Positions 8,989 to 17,215 of a stretch of DNA of 64,000 bases are shown one piece after another. Positions within the stretch are counted from its first letter, which is position 1. Every line of letters starts with the position of its first letter. A model generated the notes under the pieces. That model worked only from the letters and a program-made list of their open reading frames with translations, did not search any database and was not told the DNA's origin. The position numbers and the translations under genes were made by a program. Source of the DNA: Flavipsychrobacter sp. Lineage in GTDB: Bacteria > Bacteroidota > Bacteroidia > Chitinophagales > Chitinophagaceae. The stretch lies in assembly GCA_016786565.1 (NCBI GenBank), contig JAEUVY010000080.1:62001-126000 (forward strand), given 5' to 3'.

Positions 8989-10773
8989 ATGTACTCAAGA
9001 ATCTCCCTTTTCCTCTGTTCAGTTGTTATTGTCGCAGTTTCCTTTCTGTATTACCCTCGATTTACCAAATCGACTACGGAATCGGTTATCAGTTGGGATG
9101 TATCTGGATATTATTGGTATCTGCCCTCAATACTAATTTATCATGATTTAAAGAAACAAAGTTTCAAAGACGAAATTCTACAAAAATATAAACCAACAAA
9201 CCTTGACTTCCAGCAGGGAGTGCTACTTCCTAATGGCAACTATGTAATGAAATACTCGGCAGGGATGTCAATAATGTATCTGCCTTTTTTTCTAACAGCT
9301 AACTGTATTGCAAAACCACTGGGATATCCTAATGACGGTTTTTCAAAACCCTATCAAGTATCCATTCAGATCGGAGGGGTGTTAATTTCTATTTTGGGTC
9401 TTTGGACGCTACGGCGTTTACTAATGTTCTATTTTGCGGACCGTGTTATTGCTATTTGTCTTTTCTTAATTGCCTGTGGAACAAATTATTTAAACTACGC
9501 TGCAATTGACTCAGGTATGTCGCACACATGGCTTTTTACTTTGTATTCTCTATTACTGTATTTTACAATTAGATATTACAGAGAAAGCCGGCTAATATTT
9601 GCGGTACTAATTGGGTTATTGGTAGGCTTGCTAACGATTACACGCCCAACAGAGATTATTTCCTGTCTTATTCCAGTATTGTGGCCCCTAAACAGATTGA
9701 GCAAGTCTTCAATCCGTCAACATTTGTCCTTTTTATTTGAAAATAGATTTGGCATTTTCATTTCGTTGTTCGCAGCAGTAGCCGTAATGTCTATTCAACT
9801 TATATATTGGAAGTACGTTACAGGCGAGTGGCTATTTTACAGTTACGGGTCGCAAGGTTTCTACTGGACAAATCCATATTTGGTGAAGTACAGTCTGAAC
9901 TATCGATGTGGTTGGCTGGTATATTCGCCAATGATGTCATTGGCCGTTATTGCTATTCTTCCTTTCATTTTGTGGGGCCGTAATCGGGTTGCCATAATAT
10001 CATTTCTATTACTGTTCTATTACCTTGTGAGTGCATGGGACATCTGGTGGTATGGCGGAAGAGCAATGATTCAAAGCTACCCTATTTTTGCATTTCCACT
10101 TGCAACAATGGTGCATAGTATCACCAAACATAGAATTGTGAAACTTACATTCAATTCACTTGTTTTTGTTTTACTCTACTACAATACTTGGGTTTTAATC
10201 CAATACCACACAGGGGGACTGTATGACGACAATACCATGTCAAAAGAATTTTATTGGCATGCTATTGGTAGGTGGCGGGTGTCTGAGCAATCATTTAGTT
10301 TGCTTGATTGTCCTGATTTTTACCAAAAAAGGACTGGTGGCGAAAAAGTACTACTCCAAGAAAATTTTGACACATGTAGTAGTTGCCCACTGTTGCCGAT
10401 GGCCGGGAAACAAAAGAGGATGATGGTTATAGGCAGCAAAATTAATGGAGCCACTCCATATTATGTTATACCAATCCCGTCAAAGGATTATAATTGGCTC
10501 AGAGCATACATAAACTGTAGTTTTTCCACAAAAGAAGTCGACATATGGAAAATGTCAAAAATGTGCATTCGAGTCCTAGAGAAAGGTCATATTATTAAAG
10601 ACAATGTTTTTAGATTTCCCAGAATAATGAATGAGAATATCTCAAAAACGGTCTATGTTGACATGAAATTACCTTCAACAAAATTTGATCAGATTTTATT
10701 TGTTGTATGGAATGACCAAAGTGAAAAAGAAGTTTACATCAGCGACATAAAGGTGACCACATTTCATGATTAA
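8989..10773 (+). CDS. GT-C-like multi-pass membrane protein (probable glycosyltransferase), foreign copy
   Basis: A 594-residue integral membrane protein with about ten or more helices up to residue 400 and a soluble C-terminal domain. The pattern is that of GT-C/ArnT-PMT-like enzymes, which move sugars from polyprenyl-phosphate donors on the outer face of the inner membrane. It has an acidic first loop (Asp37 in SWDVSGYYWYLPS), a Gly-Met-Ser loop near 175 and a TRPTE motif near 220. Donor and acceptor are unknown. It is the intact counterpart of the fragments at 6314 and 10773. AT-rich base use separates it from the surrounding genome. Its TAA stop overlaps by one base the ATG that opens the native C-terminal fragment. 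Confidence 0.82.
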   Translation: MYSRISLFLCSVVIVAVSFLYYPRFTKSTTESVISWDVSGYYWYLPSILIYHDLKKQSFKDEILQKYKPTNLDFQQGVLLPNGNYVMKYSAGMSIMYLPFFLTANCIAKPLGYPNDGFSKPYQVSIQIGGVLISILGLWTLRRLLMFYFADRVIAICLFLIACGTNYLNYAAIDSGMSHTWLFTLYSLLLYFTIRYYRESRLIFAVLIGLLVGLLTITRPTEIISCLIPVLWPLNRLSKSSIRQHLSFLFENRFGIFISLFAAVAVMSIQLIYWKYVTGEWLFYSYGSQGFYWTNPYLVKYSLNYRCGWLVYSPMMSLAVIAILPFILWGRNRVAIISFLLLFYYLVSAWDIWWYGGRAMIQSYPIFAFPLATMVHSITKHRIVKLTFNSLVFVLLYYNTWVLIQYHTGGLYDDNTMSKEFYWHAIGRWRVSEQSFSLLDCPDFYQKRTGGEKVLLQENFDTCSSCPLLPMAGKQKRMMVIGSKINGATPYYVIPIPSKDYNWLRAYINCSFSTKEVDIWKMSKMCIRVLEKGHIIKDNVFRFPRIMNENISKTVYVDMKLPSTKFDQILFVVWNDQSEKEVYISDIKVTTFHD

Positions 10774-11393
10774 TGCGTAGAACGTTCAGCGAAGAGTCTA
10801 ATGCTGCGTACAACCTCAACATGCTCTTCCGCACCGGCGCCACCTATGCCGACCTGGTGATGATGGATGTGCAGGAAGTGCAGCCCTCTGAAAGCCAACT
10901 GCAAAAGGTAGCTACCCTTGCCTGTGTGACCCACGAAGACAGCAACGACCACCACATACCCGACCCCACGGGGGAGAGCCGTTTTGTGTTCCGCATGCCG
11001 GCAGGCGAAGAGTACTACCGCGAGCAGATAAAGGTGCCCTATAGCAAGGCTGTCTTTGGCAATGCGCGCTACATCAAATGCAGTGGCCGCTTTGCATGCC
11101 CGCAGCACTATACTTACTACAAACACCTGCTGACGCTGGACATTACCACCCGCGACAAACGACCGCTGTGGTGGGGCTGCCGCATAGACAACAAAATAGG
11201 TCTTACCGATGCGGACGCACCCCTCAGCGAATTCCACATTTACCACTGCGACCTGAACAAGTGGGGCAGGATATGGTTTTATGTGCCCATACCGGCCGGC
11301 CTTGAAGAAGGCGATCAAGTGCGGCTGGATATCTGGAACATCGGCTGGCAAGAAATGCTGGTGGACGATATCTGTCTTGAGTTATATCGCTGA
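10773..11393 (+). pseudogene. C-terminal fragment of the native GT-C-type gene
   Basis: 206 residues without signal peptide or membrane helix. They correspond to the soluble C-terminal domain of the GT-C-like protein: ARYIKCSGRFACP aligns with LRAYINCSFSTKE of the intact gene, and both end in a short strand after a WN or DI segment (VDDICLELYR; ISDIKVTTF). Composition matches the native genome, unlike the DNA directly upstream. The ATG at 10773 overlaps the stop of the foreign gene (TAATG), so coupled translation is possible, but the isolated domain would remain in the cytoplasm. I regard it as the remnant of the gene whose N-terminus is at 6314. Confidence 0.75.
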
Positions 11394-11394
11394 T

Positions 11395-11955
11395 CTATCG
11401 CTCGGCCATCTTGTTGCGGGCTGTTATGCACCACAGCAATTCGTTGACAAAGTTGGCCGCACGCCGCTCGATAGTGGCCTTGTCGGCAGGTGCGCCGTTC
11501 TCGTCGAAAGTCTCACTCACCCTGGGTACGGGGAACATAGCAGGCACCGTCCAGGCGCGCATCTTCCATAGCGTGAATTGTAGCGAGGTGATGACCTGTG
11601 TGCCGCCAAACACACCATCAGATACTGTGGCGATGGCCACCGGCTTGCGGTGCCACTCGTCATACAGCAGGTCCACCACATTCTTCAAGGCTGCAGGGTA
11701 GCCGCCATTGTATTCGGGTGTTACGATAATGACGCCATCGGCGGCCGACACCTTGCCGGCAAACTGCATCACCTTTGTGGAAGGCGTGGCCTGATACTTG
11801 AGTCGCTCTTCAAACAAAGGAAAGCGATATTCATTGAGGTCCAGTATCTCGGCACCCAGTTGTTGCTGCTCCAGATACTGTTTCAGGAACAGGGCCACGC
11901 GGTGGCTGTTGCGCCCTGTGCGCACACTGGCTGATATGATCGCTATGTTTGGCAT
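11395..11955 (-). CDS. NADPH-dependent FMN reductase-like flavoprotein
   Basis: Flavodoxin-fold NAD(P)H:FMN/quinone reductase, 186 residues, cytoplasmic. The N-terminal phosphate-binding loop reads SASVRTGRNSHRVA (about 8-21). The family TPEYNGGYPAALKN signature (about 79-92) binds the flavin, and SDGVFGGTQ follows near residue 112. Such enzymes reduce flavins, quinones or azo compounds; the physiological substrate is unknown. It is convergent with the native GT-C fragment, whose stop lies 1 base away. Confidence 0.9.
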   Translation of the reverse strand: MPNIAIISASVRTGRNSHRVALFLKQYLEQQQLGAEILDLNEYRFPLFEERLKYQATPSTKVMQFAGKVSAADGVIIVTPEYNGGYPAALKNVVDLLYDEWHRKPVAIATVSDGVFGGTQVITSLQFTLWKMRAWTVPAMFPVPRVSETFDENGAPADKATIERRAANFVNELLWCITARNKMAER

Positions 11956-12303
11956 CGTTCGTTTGGATTTTTACTTTATAACCGCGGGCCTTCTCGTCGC
12001 TTCCATCCCTACAAAACATCTCATTTCACCGCGAAAAAAATAATCTCCCACCCGTGTATTGATAATCAGACTGTTGCGCCTAAAAATACTCCCAAAAAAC
12101 TCCCACGATATCTCATAATCGCCCATTGGCGGGAGCAATCCTATTCTGTGCGGTTTTCTGAGCGTAGCCGGCAGCAACACGCCTTGCTTCTCCTATCTAT
12201 TAAAGGTACATACAAGCGACAGAAGGGACAAAAGATAAATTTATGATACTACAGAAAACGAAGTGTGATAAGACGGGGACGGGGAATGCTGTGCGATCTT
12301 AAC
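11956..12303. other. Intergenic region, no recognised feature
   Basis: 348 bases between two minus-strand genes. A 69-codon open frame on the minus strand (12180-11971) has no family resemblance or clear start signal. I see no repeat, RNA or terminator here. Confidence 0.4.
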
Positions 12304-12738
12304 CTATGTAAGCGAAGAAAATGTGATCGGCTGCTCACCCCTTCTCCATATCGCCTCGCCAAGTGAAGCGAGTAAAGCCCTGTCTTCCTCATAAACCCTT
12401 GCAAAGATGTTGCAACTGTCCAGTCCGCGGCCCTCACCGTAATATATCCCCATGCAATTACAGGTTCGTGCTCTTTTAGCTCCTGATGGACCATACACTA
12501 CCTCTCCGGGATGCGTGAACACTGATGCATTTTCCTGTATCACATCAAGCGGTGGTGCGTCACCTGTCCATATTTCTTCACCGGAAGTTCGGGCATGCAA
12601 CAACGAACGAGTAAAGGGAAGTAACGCTTTAAATGCTTTGGCTGTCATTGGTGCGTCTTCATCATATCTGAACCGAATGATCAATCCGTTGGCAGTAGTG
12701 ATCTTAAAGCCGATGTTAGGGTCTATATTGTTGTTCAT
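12304..12738 (-). CDS. DUF3830-like (cyclophilin-like fold) protein
   Basis: A 144-residue cytoplasmic protein. The LLHARTSGEEIW stretch, then ENASVFTHPGEVVYGP, match the pattern of DUF3830, a family assigned to the cyclophilin-like superfamily, and GIYYGEGRGLD resembles its later glycine-rich loop. No biochemical function is established. Four cysteines occur, including a CNCMG cluster near residue 92. It stands alone, with non-coding DNA on both sides. Confidence 0.65.
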   Translation of the reverse strand: MNNNIDPNIGFKITTANGLIIRFRYDEDAPMTAKAFKALLPFTRSLLHARTSGEEIWTGDAPPLDVIQENASVFTHPGEVVYGPSGAKRARTCNCMGIYYGEGRGLDSCNIFARVYEEDRALLASLGEAIWRRGEQPITFSSLT

Positions 12739-13268
12739 GAGGTGAAATTACGATAATTGCATTATTGCTATCCTCGTGTCCGTGAGATCAGGTATTCCGT
12801 TCACGCCCAAGTTAACCGACACCAGACCTCAGAATGCCTTACTCCTACTGAATAAAATTATGTTCGGTTTCGCCAGGCTATTTTTCCATGGGATTTCATA
12901 CGCTACCACACAACACTTCTGCACCCGAATCAGCAGAATTGCCTCAAAACGGCGGCATAAAGACACTATTTTATAATATTTTTTCTTAAAATAAAACAGG
13001 TCAAAAAGATGGATGCATTAAGGTAGCTTACTGCATAGAATTTATACATTATTTAGTTCATTATCATTACTTTATAAAGTTATTTATTTTACCTACAAAT
13101 TGAGTTATCAGAGGGATTTTCGGGCCCGAAAAACCGCTACTTCGACGCTCATTTACTGCCCGCATTGGGGTAAATCGCTTTATTTGACGTACCTTTGCAC
13201 CCGCTTCCCGAAAAAGGGAGCAGGCAACACCAAAATGGTATTGCTATTTTTTCACAAAAGTTCTTTTA
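12739..13268. other. Intergenic region before the helicase gene
   Basis: 530 bases with no convincing gene. The right half is AT-rich (about 12960-13110) and ends in the helicase promoter at 13165-13197. The transcript leader is about 65 bases. Confidence 0.5.
13165..13197 (+). promoter_or_regulatory. Promoter of the DEAD-box helicase gene
   Basis: A TTGG at 13165 and TACCTTTG at 13190-13197 are 21 bases apart, close to the Bacteroidota consensus TTTG-N19-TAnnTTTG. Confidence 0.6.
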
Positions 13269-15023
13269 ATGATGTTATTTTCTTCGTTCTCCCTTCGGGA
13301 TGAACTGACGCAGGCTATTTCTGACCTTGGCTTCGAGACACCTACTCCTATCCAGCAAAAAGTAATACCAACTCTCCTTTCTGATCCCAAAGACATAATA
13401 GGGCTTGCGCAAACCGGAACCGGCAAAACTGCCGCATTCGGGCTGCCCTTACTCCACCACGTGGATATTGCACAAAAGCACGTACAGTGCCTCGTGCTCA
13501 GCCCAACCCGTGAGCTCTGTATGCAGATACAGGAAGAGCTCACCAAGTATGGAGCCTATATGCGCGGACTGCGCATTACGGCAGTGTATGGTGGCGTGCC
13601 GATAGGCGGCCAGATACGCGATCTGAAGTCGAACCCGCAAGTGGTGGTGGCTACACCCGGCCGTCTTATAGACCTGCTGGAACGTAAAGCCATATCGCTT
13701 GATGAAGTAAAGTTCGTGACCCTTGATGAGGCTGACGAGATGCTGAACATGGGTTTCCGTGAGGACATAGACCTGATTCTCAAAAACACTCCTTCCCGCG
13801 ACTATACATGGCTTTTCAGCGCCACTATGAGCAATGAGGTGCGTGGCATTGCCAAGCGCTTCATGAAAGACTGGCAAGAGTATTCTGTAGCAGCAGCCAA
13901 CGCTACCAACGAGAACATTGACCACCAATACTATGTAGCGCAGCACCACAACCGTTTTGAGACGCTGCGTCGCCTACTGGATTTTACACCCGGCATCTAT
14001 GGCGTGATCTTTACGCGTACCAAGCAGGATGCGCAGGACGTATCGGAAAAGCTGATGAAGATGGGCTATCATGTGAGCCCGCTGCACGGCGATATGGACC
14101 AGAAGATGCGATCTAAGGTGATGGAACGCTTCAAGAGCAAACAACTGCAGTGCATTGTAGCTACTGATGTGGCCGCACGCGGTATTGATGTGAACGACAT
14201 TACCCACGTTATCAACTACGAACTGCCCGACGATCCGGAAGTATATACCCACCGTAGCGGCCGCACAGCGCGTGCCGGTAAGAGCGGTATCTGTATGTCT
14301 ATCGTTTCTCCGAAGCAGATCTCGAATGTGCGTCAGATAGAGCGCCTGGTGAAGCAGAAGTTTCATAAGAGCGATATACCTGATGGTGCCGAGGTGATAC
14401 GCAAGCGCCTGTTCTTCTATATGGAGCAGATAGCTACCGCACAGCCCCGCGCCGACTTTGCCAAACTGTATCGCGATAGTATGCACGAACAGTTTGCCGA
14501 TGTGGACAAGGACGAACTGATACGCAAACTGATATGGCTGCAACTGCGTGAGACCATTGACGCCTACCAGGACGCAGACGATCTGAACGCTGGTTACGAA
14601 CAAAAAGAAAGGGGCGCAGGCCGTGGCAACCGCTACAGCCGCATCTTCATCAATCTGGGCGAAAAAGACGGTCTGAACACCCAAAGGCTGATCCAGTTCA
14701 TCACTGAGTCGGTGGACATAGATGCCAACGTGATAGAGCGCGTGACAGTTCGCGACCTGAGCAGCTTCTTTAATGTGCCCGGCGATGCAGCTGAGTATAT
14801 CATAGAGCATCTGTCGTCGAAGAAATTCAAGGGCCGCAAGGTGCGCCTTGAAGAAGCAGACCAGAGCCGTGGCCCTAGCGGCGGCGGTGGCGACTTCCGC
14901 AAGGGAGGTGGCAAACCACAGTCATCGGGTGGCGCACGCTACTCGGGTGATGTGCGTGCCTATGGCAAGCGCGAAGGTCATAGTGGCGGCGGTGGCGGCT
15001 ATAAAGGCAAGAAAAAATACTAA
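13269..15023 (+). CDS. DEAD-box ATP-dependent RNA helicase with DbpA-type RNA-binding domain
   Basis: A 584-residue RNA helicase of the DeaD/CsdA type that unwinds structured RNA in ribosome assembly, cold adaptation or mRNA decay. All motifs are visible: Q motif (FETPTPIQQ, about 22-30), motif I AQTGTGKT (47-54), PTREL, TPGR, DEAD (153-156), SAT, GVIFTRTK, ATDVAARGID and HRSGRTARAG. A helical linker follows, then a DbpA-like RNA-binding fold (about 452-535, RIFINLGEKDG onward), then a Gly/Arg/Lys-rich disordered tail (about 540-584). It has its own promoter and terminator, so it is monocistronic. Two ATG codons occur in tandem at 13269 and 13272. Confidence 0.96.
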   Translation: MMLFSSFSLRDELTQAISDLGFETPTPIQQKVIPTLLSDPKDIIGLAQTGTGKTAAFGLPLLHHVDIAQKHVQCLVLSPTRELCMQIQEELTKYGAYMRGLRITAVYGGVPIGGQIRDLKSNPQVVVATPGRLIDLLERKAISLDEVKFVTLDEADEMLNMGFREDIDLILKNTPSRDYTWLFSATMSNEVRGIAKRFMKDWQEYSVAAANATNENIDHQYYVAQHHNRFETLRRLLDFTPGIYGVIFTRTKQDAQDVSEKLMKMGYHVSPLHGDMDQKMRSKVMERFKSKQLQCIVATDVAARGIDVNDITHVINYELPDDPEVYTHRSGRTARAGKSGICMSIVSPKQISNVRQIERLVKQKFHKSDIPDGAEVIRKRLFFYMEQIATAQPRADFAKLYRDSMHEQFADVDKDELIRKLIWLQLRETIDAYQDADDLNAGYEQKERGAGRGNRYSRIFINLGEKDGLNTQRLIQFITESVDIDANVIERVTVRDLSSFFNVPGDAAEYIIEHLSSKKFKGRKVRLEEADQSRGPSGGGGDFRKGGGKPQSSGGARYSGDVRAYGKREGHSGGGGGYKGKKKY

Positions 15024-15046
15024 ATAACCATCTTACCATTTATACA

Positions 15047-15080
15047 AGCGCGGGCGGACGAAAGTCTGTCCGCGCTTTTT
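15047..15080 (+). terminator. Rho-independent terminator of the helicase gene
   Basis: A GC-rich stem of about 13 pairs (AGCGCGG paired with CCGCGCT plus an inner helix) around a GAAA loop, followed by TTTTT, 24 bases after the helicase stop. Confidence 0.85.
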
Positions 15081-15124
15081 CTCCCTAATCCCTACAGGGT
15101 ATTTTCTTAAATAGAGCCATTCAT

Positions 15125-15132
15125 TAGCTTTG
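15125..15132 (+). promoter_or_regulatory. -7 box for the orphan response regulator
   Basis: TAGCTTTG fits TAnnTTTG and lies 24 bases before the chosen ATG at 15157. This argues against the upstream in-frame start at 15130, which overlaps the box. Confidence 0.55.
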
Positions 15133-15156
15133 CAGTACAGGACTCTCCCGGCAAAA

Positions 15157-15543
15157 ATGTTCAATAAGATATCAGGCACGGTATTTATAGTAGACGACAA
15201 TGACATGTTGTCTATGGCGCTTGAAGACTACATAACCGAAAAGACGCCACACAAGGTGCGTGTGTTTGCCACCGGCGAAGACTGCATCCGCCATCTGGAC
15301 GAAGGGCCGGATGTGGTGATACTGGATTACTACCTGAACTCGGTGAAACACACGGCCGCAGACGGATCTAAGATACTGCAGGCCATCAAGCGGTTCAACC
15401 CCGGCATCCACGTCATCATGCTATCGGGGCAGGATGCCTATGGCGCGGCACTGCAAACGATAATGAAGGGAGCCGACAGCTACGTGATCAAAGACTCTGA
15501 CGCGTTCACCAAGGTGTTGAAGATACTGGAAGGGCTGCGGTAG
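15157..15543 (+). CDS. Single-domain response regulator, paralogue of the 2112-2498 gene
   Basis: A 128-residue stand-alone receiver with phosphoacceptor Asp57 in VVILDYYLNSVK, acidic pocket Asp13-Asp14, Ser in VIMLSGQD and Lys in SYVIKD. There is no output domain. About half of its residues match the receiver at 2112-2498, with the same MLSMALEDY block and the same length, so the two arose by duplication. No kinase is nearby; the hybrid kinase 13 kb away is one candidate. The start at 15157 is chosen because a promoter box lies between it and the next in-frame start upstream. Confidence 0.9.
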   Translation: MFNKISGTVFIVDDNDMLSMALEDYITEKTPHKVRVFATGEDCIRHLDEGPDVVILDYYLNSVKHTAADGSKILQAIKRFNPGIHVIMLSGQDAYGAALQTIMKGADSYVIKDSDAFTKVLKILEGLR

Positions 15544-15550
15544 GGCATGC

Positions 15551-15584
15551 CACAAAACAAAACCGCCCCCGTTTCCGGAGGCGG
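15551..15584 (-). terminator. Terminator of the rpsF-rpsR-rplI operon
   Basis: Read on the minus strand, CCGCCTCCG pairs with CGGGGGCGG around a GAAA loop, followed by TTTTGTTTTG. It lies 24 bases past the rplI stop. Confidence 0.85.
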
Positions 15585-15608
15585 CTGGTATCTTAGCGTA
15601 GAGCGGAA

Positions 15609-16055
15609 TTATTCGCTTACTACCTCGAATTCGATCTCAACAACATTGTCTTTACCGAAGTCGATGCTTGCTTTGTGTGTACCTGCTTCTTTCACTTCGT
15701 CCACTACAGATATGCGGCGACGATCGATCTCGTAACCTTTCTGTTCGCGGATAGCGCGTGCCAGCTGGATAGCAGTAACCGATCCGAAGATCTTGCCGCT
15801 AACACCGATCTTAGCACCTACTTTCACAGGGCTTGCTTTCAGTACTTCTGTAACGTTTGCGATTTCAGCCATCAGCTTAGCTTCTTTCTTAGCAAGCTGC
15901 TTGCGGCGCTCTTCCATGATCTTGGTGTTAGAGGCGCTAGCTTCGATAGCGTATTTCTGAGGTATCAGGTAGTTACGTGCATAGCCAGGCTTCACTTCTA
16001 CCATTTCGTGGGCTGCGCCCAGATTGTCAACGTCTTTTATGAGGATAACTTGCAT
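15609..16055 (-). CDS. rplI: 50S ribosomal protein L9
   Basis: Ribosomal protein L9, 148 residues, the usual length. It opens with MQVILIKDVDNLG and the conserved GYARNYLIPQKYA, followed by the long connecting helix (about 40-75) and the C-terminal domain that contacts 23S rRNA (SGKIFGSVT, GYEIDRRRI). It is the last gene of the S6-S18-L9 operon, a common Bacteroidota order, 7 bases after rpsR, and is followed by a strong terminator. Confidence 0.98.
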   Translation of the reverse strand: MQVILIKDVDNLGAAHEMVEVKPGYARNYLIPQKYAIEASASNTKIMEERRKQLAKKEAKLMAEIANVTEVLKASPVKVGAKIGVSGKIFGSVTAIQLARAIREQKGYEIDRRRISVVDEVKEAGTHKASIDFGKDNVVEIEFEVVSE

Positions 16056-16062
16056 GATTTTT

Positions 16063-16329
16063 CTACTTTAAAAGGTCAGTAACATAAGGTAAAATTGCCA
16101 TCTGGCGTGCCTTCTTGATTGCCTGCGATACTTTACGCTGGAATTTCAGGGAGTTACCTGAAATGCGGCGTGGGAGCATCTTTCCTTGTTCGTTCAGGAA
16201 TTTTTTCAGGAATTCGCCGTCTTTGTAATCAACGTAACGGATACCCATTTTCTTGAAACGACAGTATTTCTTCTGGCGCTTTTCCACGCGCTGCGCGGTA
16301 AGGAATTTTATTTCGTTCTGTTTAGCCAT
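16063..16329 (-). CDS. rpsR: 30S ribosomal protein S18
   Basis: Ribosomal protein S18, 88 residues. The diagnostic core is [27 protein letters not shown] followed by [21 protein letters not shown]. It binds the 30S platform as a complex with S6. It lies 11 bases after rpsF and 7 bases before rplI in one operon. Confidence 0.98.
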   Translation of the reverse strand: MAKQNEIKFLTAQRVEKRQKKYCRFKKMGIRYVDYKDGEFLKKFLNEQGKMLPRRISGNSLKFQRKVSQAIKKARQMAILPYVTDLLK

Positions 16330-16340
16330 TGTTCGGGATT

Positions 16341-16703
16341 TTATGCGTTTTCAGCGGTTAAGTTTTTACTGCGTTTCCTGTTGTTGTAAGCTACCGCAAA
16401 CTTGTCGAGGCTGGTAACCATGTGACGCATGATGTTTTCATCACGGTTCATCTGGATCTCCAGTTTCGCATTAACGTCTGTAGGAGCTGAATATTCGATA
16501 ACAAGGTAAAGACCGGTTGTCTTTTTAGCTATCGGATAAGCCAGGGAGCGCAGGCCCCACGCATCTTCGTGAACAATTTCCCCGCCATTTGTCTTGATGA
16601 AGTCTGTGTACTTCTTCTGAGCAGTTTTGAAGTCATCCTCCGCGAGAACGGGGGTGAAGATGACCATCAGCTCATAATTCTGAACTTTCTTGTCTGTTGC
16701 CAT
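16341..16703 (-). CDS. rpsF: 30S ribosomal protein S6
   Basis: Ribosomal protein S6, 120 residues, ferredoxin-like fold. It opens with [12 protein letters not shown] and has [23 protein letters not shown], the strand pair that contacts S18 and 16S rRNA. It is the first gene of the operon, with a consensus promoter about 120 bases upstream, leaving a long leader that may carry S6:S18 autoregulation. Confidence 0.98.
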   Translation of the reverse strand: MATDKKVQNYELMVIFTPVLAEDDFKTAQKKYTDFIKTNGGEIVHEDAWGLRSLAYPIAKKTTGLYLVIEYSAPTDVNAKLEIQMNRDENIMRHMVTSLDKFAVAYNNRKRSKNLTAENA

Positions 16704-16721
16704 AAATATGTTTTAGTTTAT

Positions 16722-16745
16722 CCAATTGCCCGGCAGGAACGTTGG
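16722..16745 (-). promoter_or_regulatory. rpsF: Possible S6:S18 autoregulatory leader element
   Basis: In the rpsF leader, CCAA and TTGG enclose a small TGC-CGG-GCA hairpin, ending 18 bases before the start. Known S6 leaders present an unpaired CCG to the S6:S18 complex, and a CCG is present here. A separate 12-base palindrome (CTATCCGGATAG) lies upstream at about 16796-16807. The structural match is suggestive only. Confidence 0.3.
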
Positions 16746-16825
16746 GTATCTTTCTGATGAAAGGCAACAAAGCTTTGAAACATTATTACTTTTCACTATC
16801 CGGATAGCCGGGAAATTTGGGAGTG

Positions 16826-16856
16826 CAAAGGTAAGGCCTATTTTTATTCCTACCAA
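16826..16856 (-). promoter_or_regulatory. Promoter of the rpsF-rpsR-rplI operon
   Basis: On the minus strand TTGG, 19 bases, then TACCTTTG: an exact fit to the Bacteroidota -33/-7 spacing. Confidence 0.8.
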
Positions 16857-16973
16857 GAAAAATATAACTTTTCTTCTGCATCTGAATTTCGTGTGGTAAA
16901 ATACACATACTATTTTGCACCATCTTAACGTTATCTGTCCATAACTTTATGAATATCAACTAAAAGGTGCGTT

Positions 16974-17159
16974 ATGAGCCAGATAGCAACGAACAACCGA
17001 CCCTTCAGCCCTACCGTTGTCTTATTAAAAATGCTGCAGAAACTGCGTGCGCGGGTGCGTGCGCTTTTTGAGCCGGAAGAAGTAGAAGTTACCTTTCTGG
17101 AAGATGGCAAAAGTTCTTCCTATACCTACCGAATAATAGAGCATAAACGGGCCGCCTGA
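16974..17159 (+). CDS. Small uncharacterised protein
   Basis: A 61-residue open frame with a basic amphipathic helix (VLLKMLQKLRARVRALF, about 16-32), an acidic patch (EPEEVEVTFLEDG) and a short beta-like tail (SYTYRIIEH). There is no signal peptide or membrane segment and no family that I recognise. A TAACTTTA box 26 bases upstream could be its promoter. It lies 56 bases before the patatin gene on the same strand. The charge pattern looks protein-like, but coding status rests on the open frame alone. Confidence 0.5.
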   Translation: MSQIATNNRPFSPTVVLLKMLQKLRARVRALFEPEEVEVTFLEDGKSSSYTYRIIEHKRAA

Positions 17160-17215
17160 CCGAAGAGAGGCTGTGGTGGCTTGTTTTTTCGTAGTTTCAT
17201 GTCGAATTACGCGGC

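Larger units (their letters stand above)
6512..10772. mobile_element. AT-rich foreign cassette replacing the middle of a membrane protein gene
   Basis: The base composition drops sharply at about 6512 and recovers at 10773, with A/T-ending codons throughout. The segment holds two genes on the plus strand, a GH16 T9SS protein and a full-length homologue of the interrupted gene, and its own promoter just inside the left edge. The flanks are the N-terminal and C-terminal parts of one native gene, and about half of that gene (roughly 300 or more residues) is missing. No transposase, integrase, terminal inverted repeat or target duplication is visible. I infer replacement by illegitimate or homology-assisted recombination rather than transposition. 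Confidence 0.75.

Noticed and set aside
6512-10772. AT-rich cassette considered as a transposon
   Set aside because: No transposase or integrase gene, no terminal inverted repeats and no target-site duplication; the loss of native sequence fits replacement instead.
11971-12180. 69-codon open frame on the minus strand between the FMN reductase and DUF3830 genes
   Set aside because: No family resemblance, no signal or membrane pattern, and no promoter box; kept only as a note.
13974-14810. 278-codon open frame opposite the helicase gene
   Set aside because: Antisense shadow of a clearly coding helicase with all motifs in the other strand.
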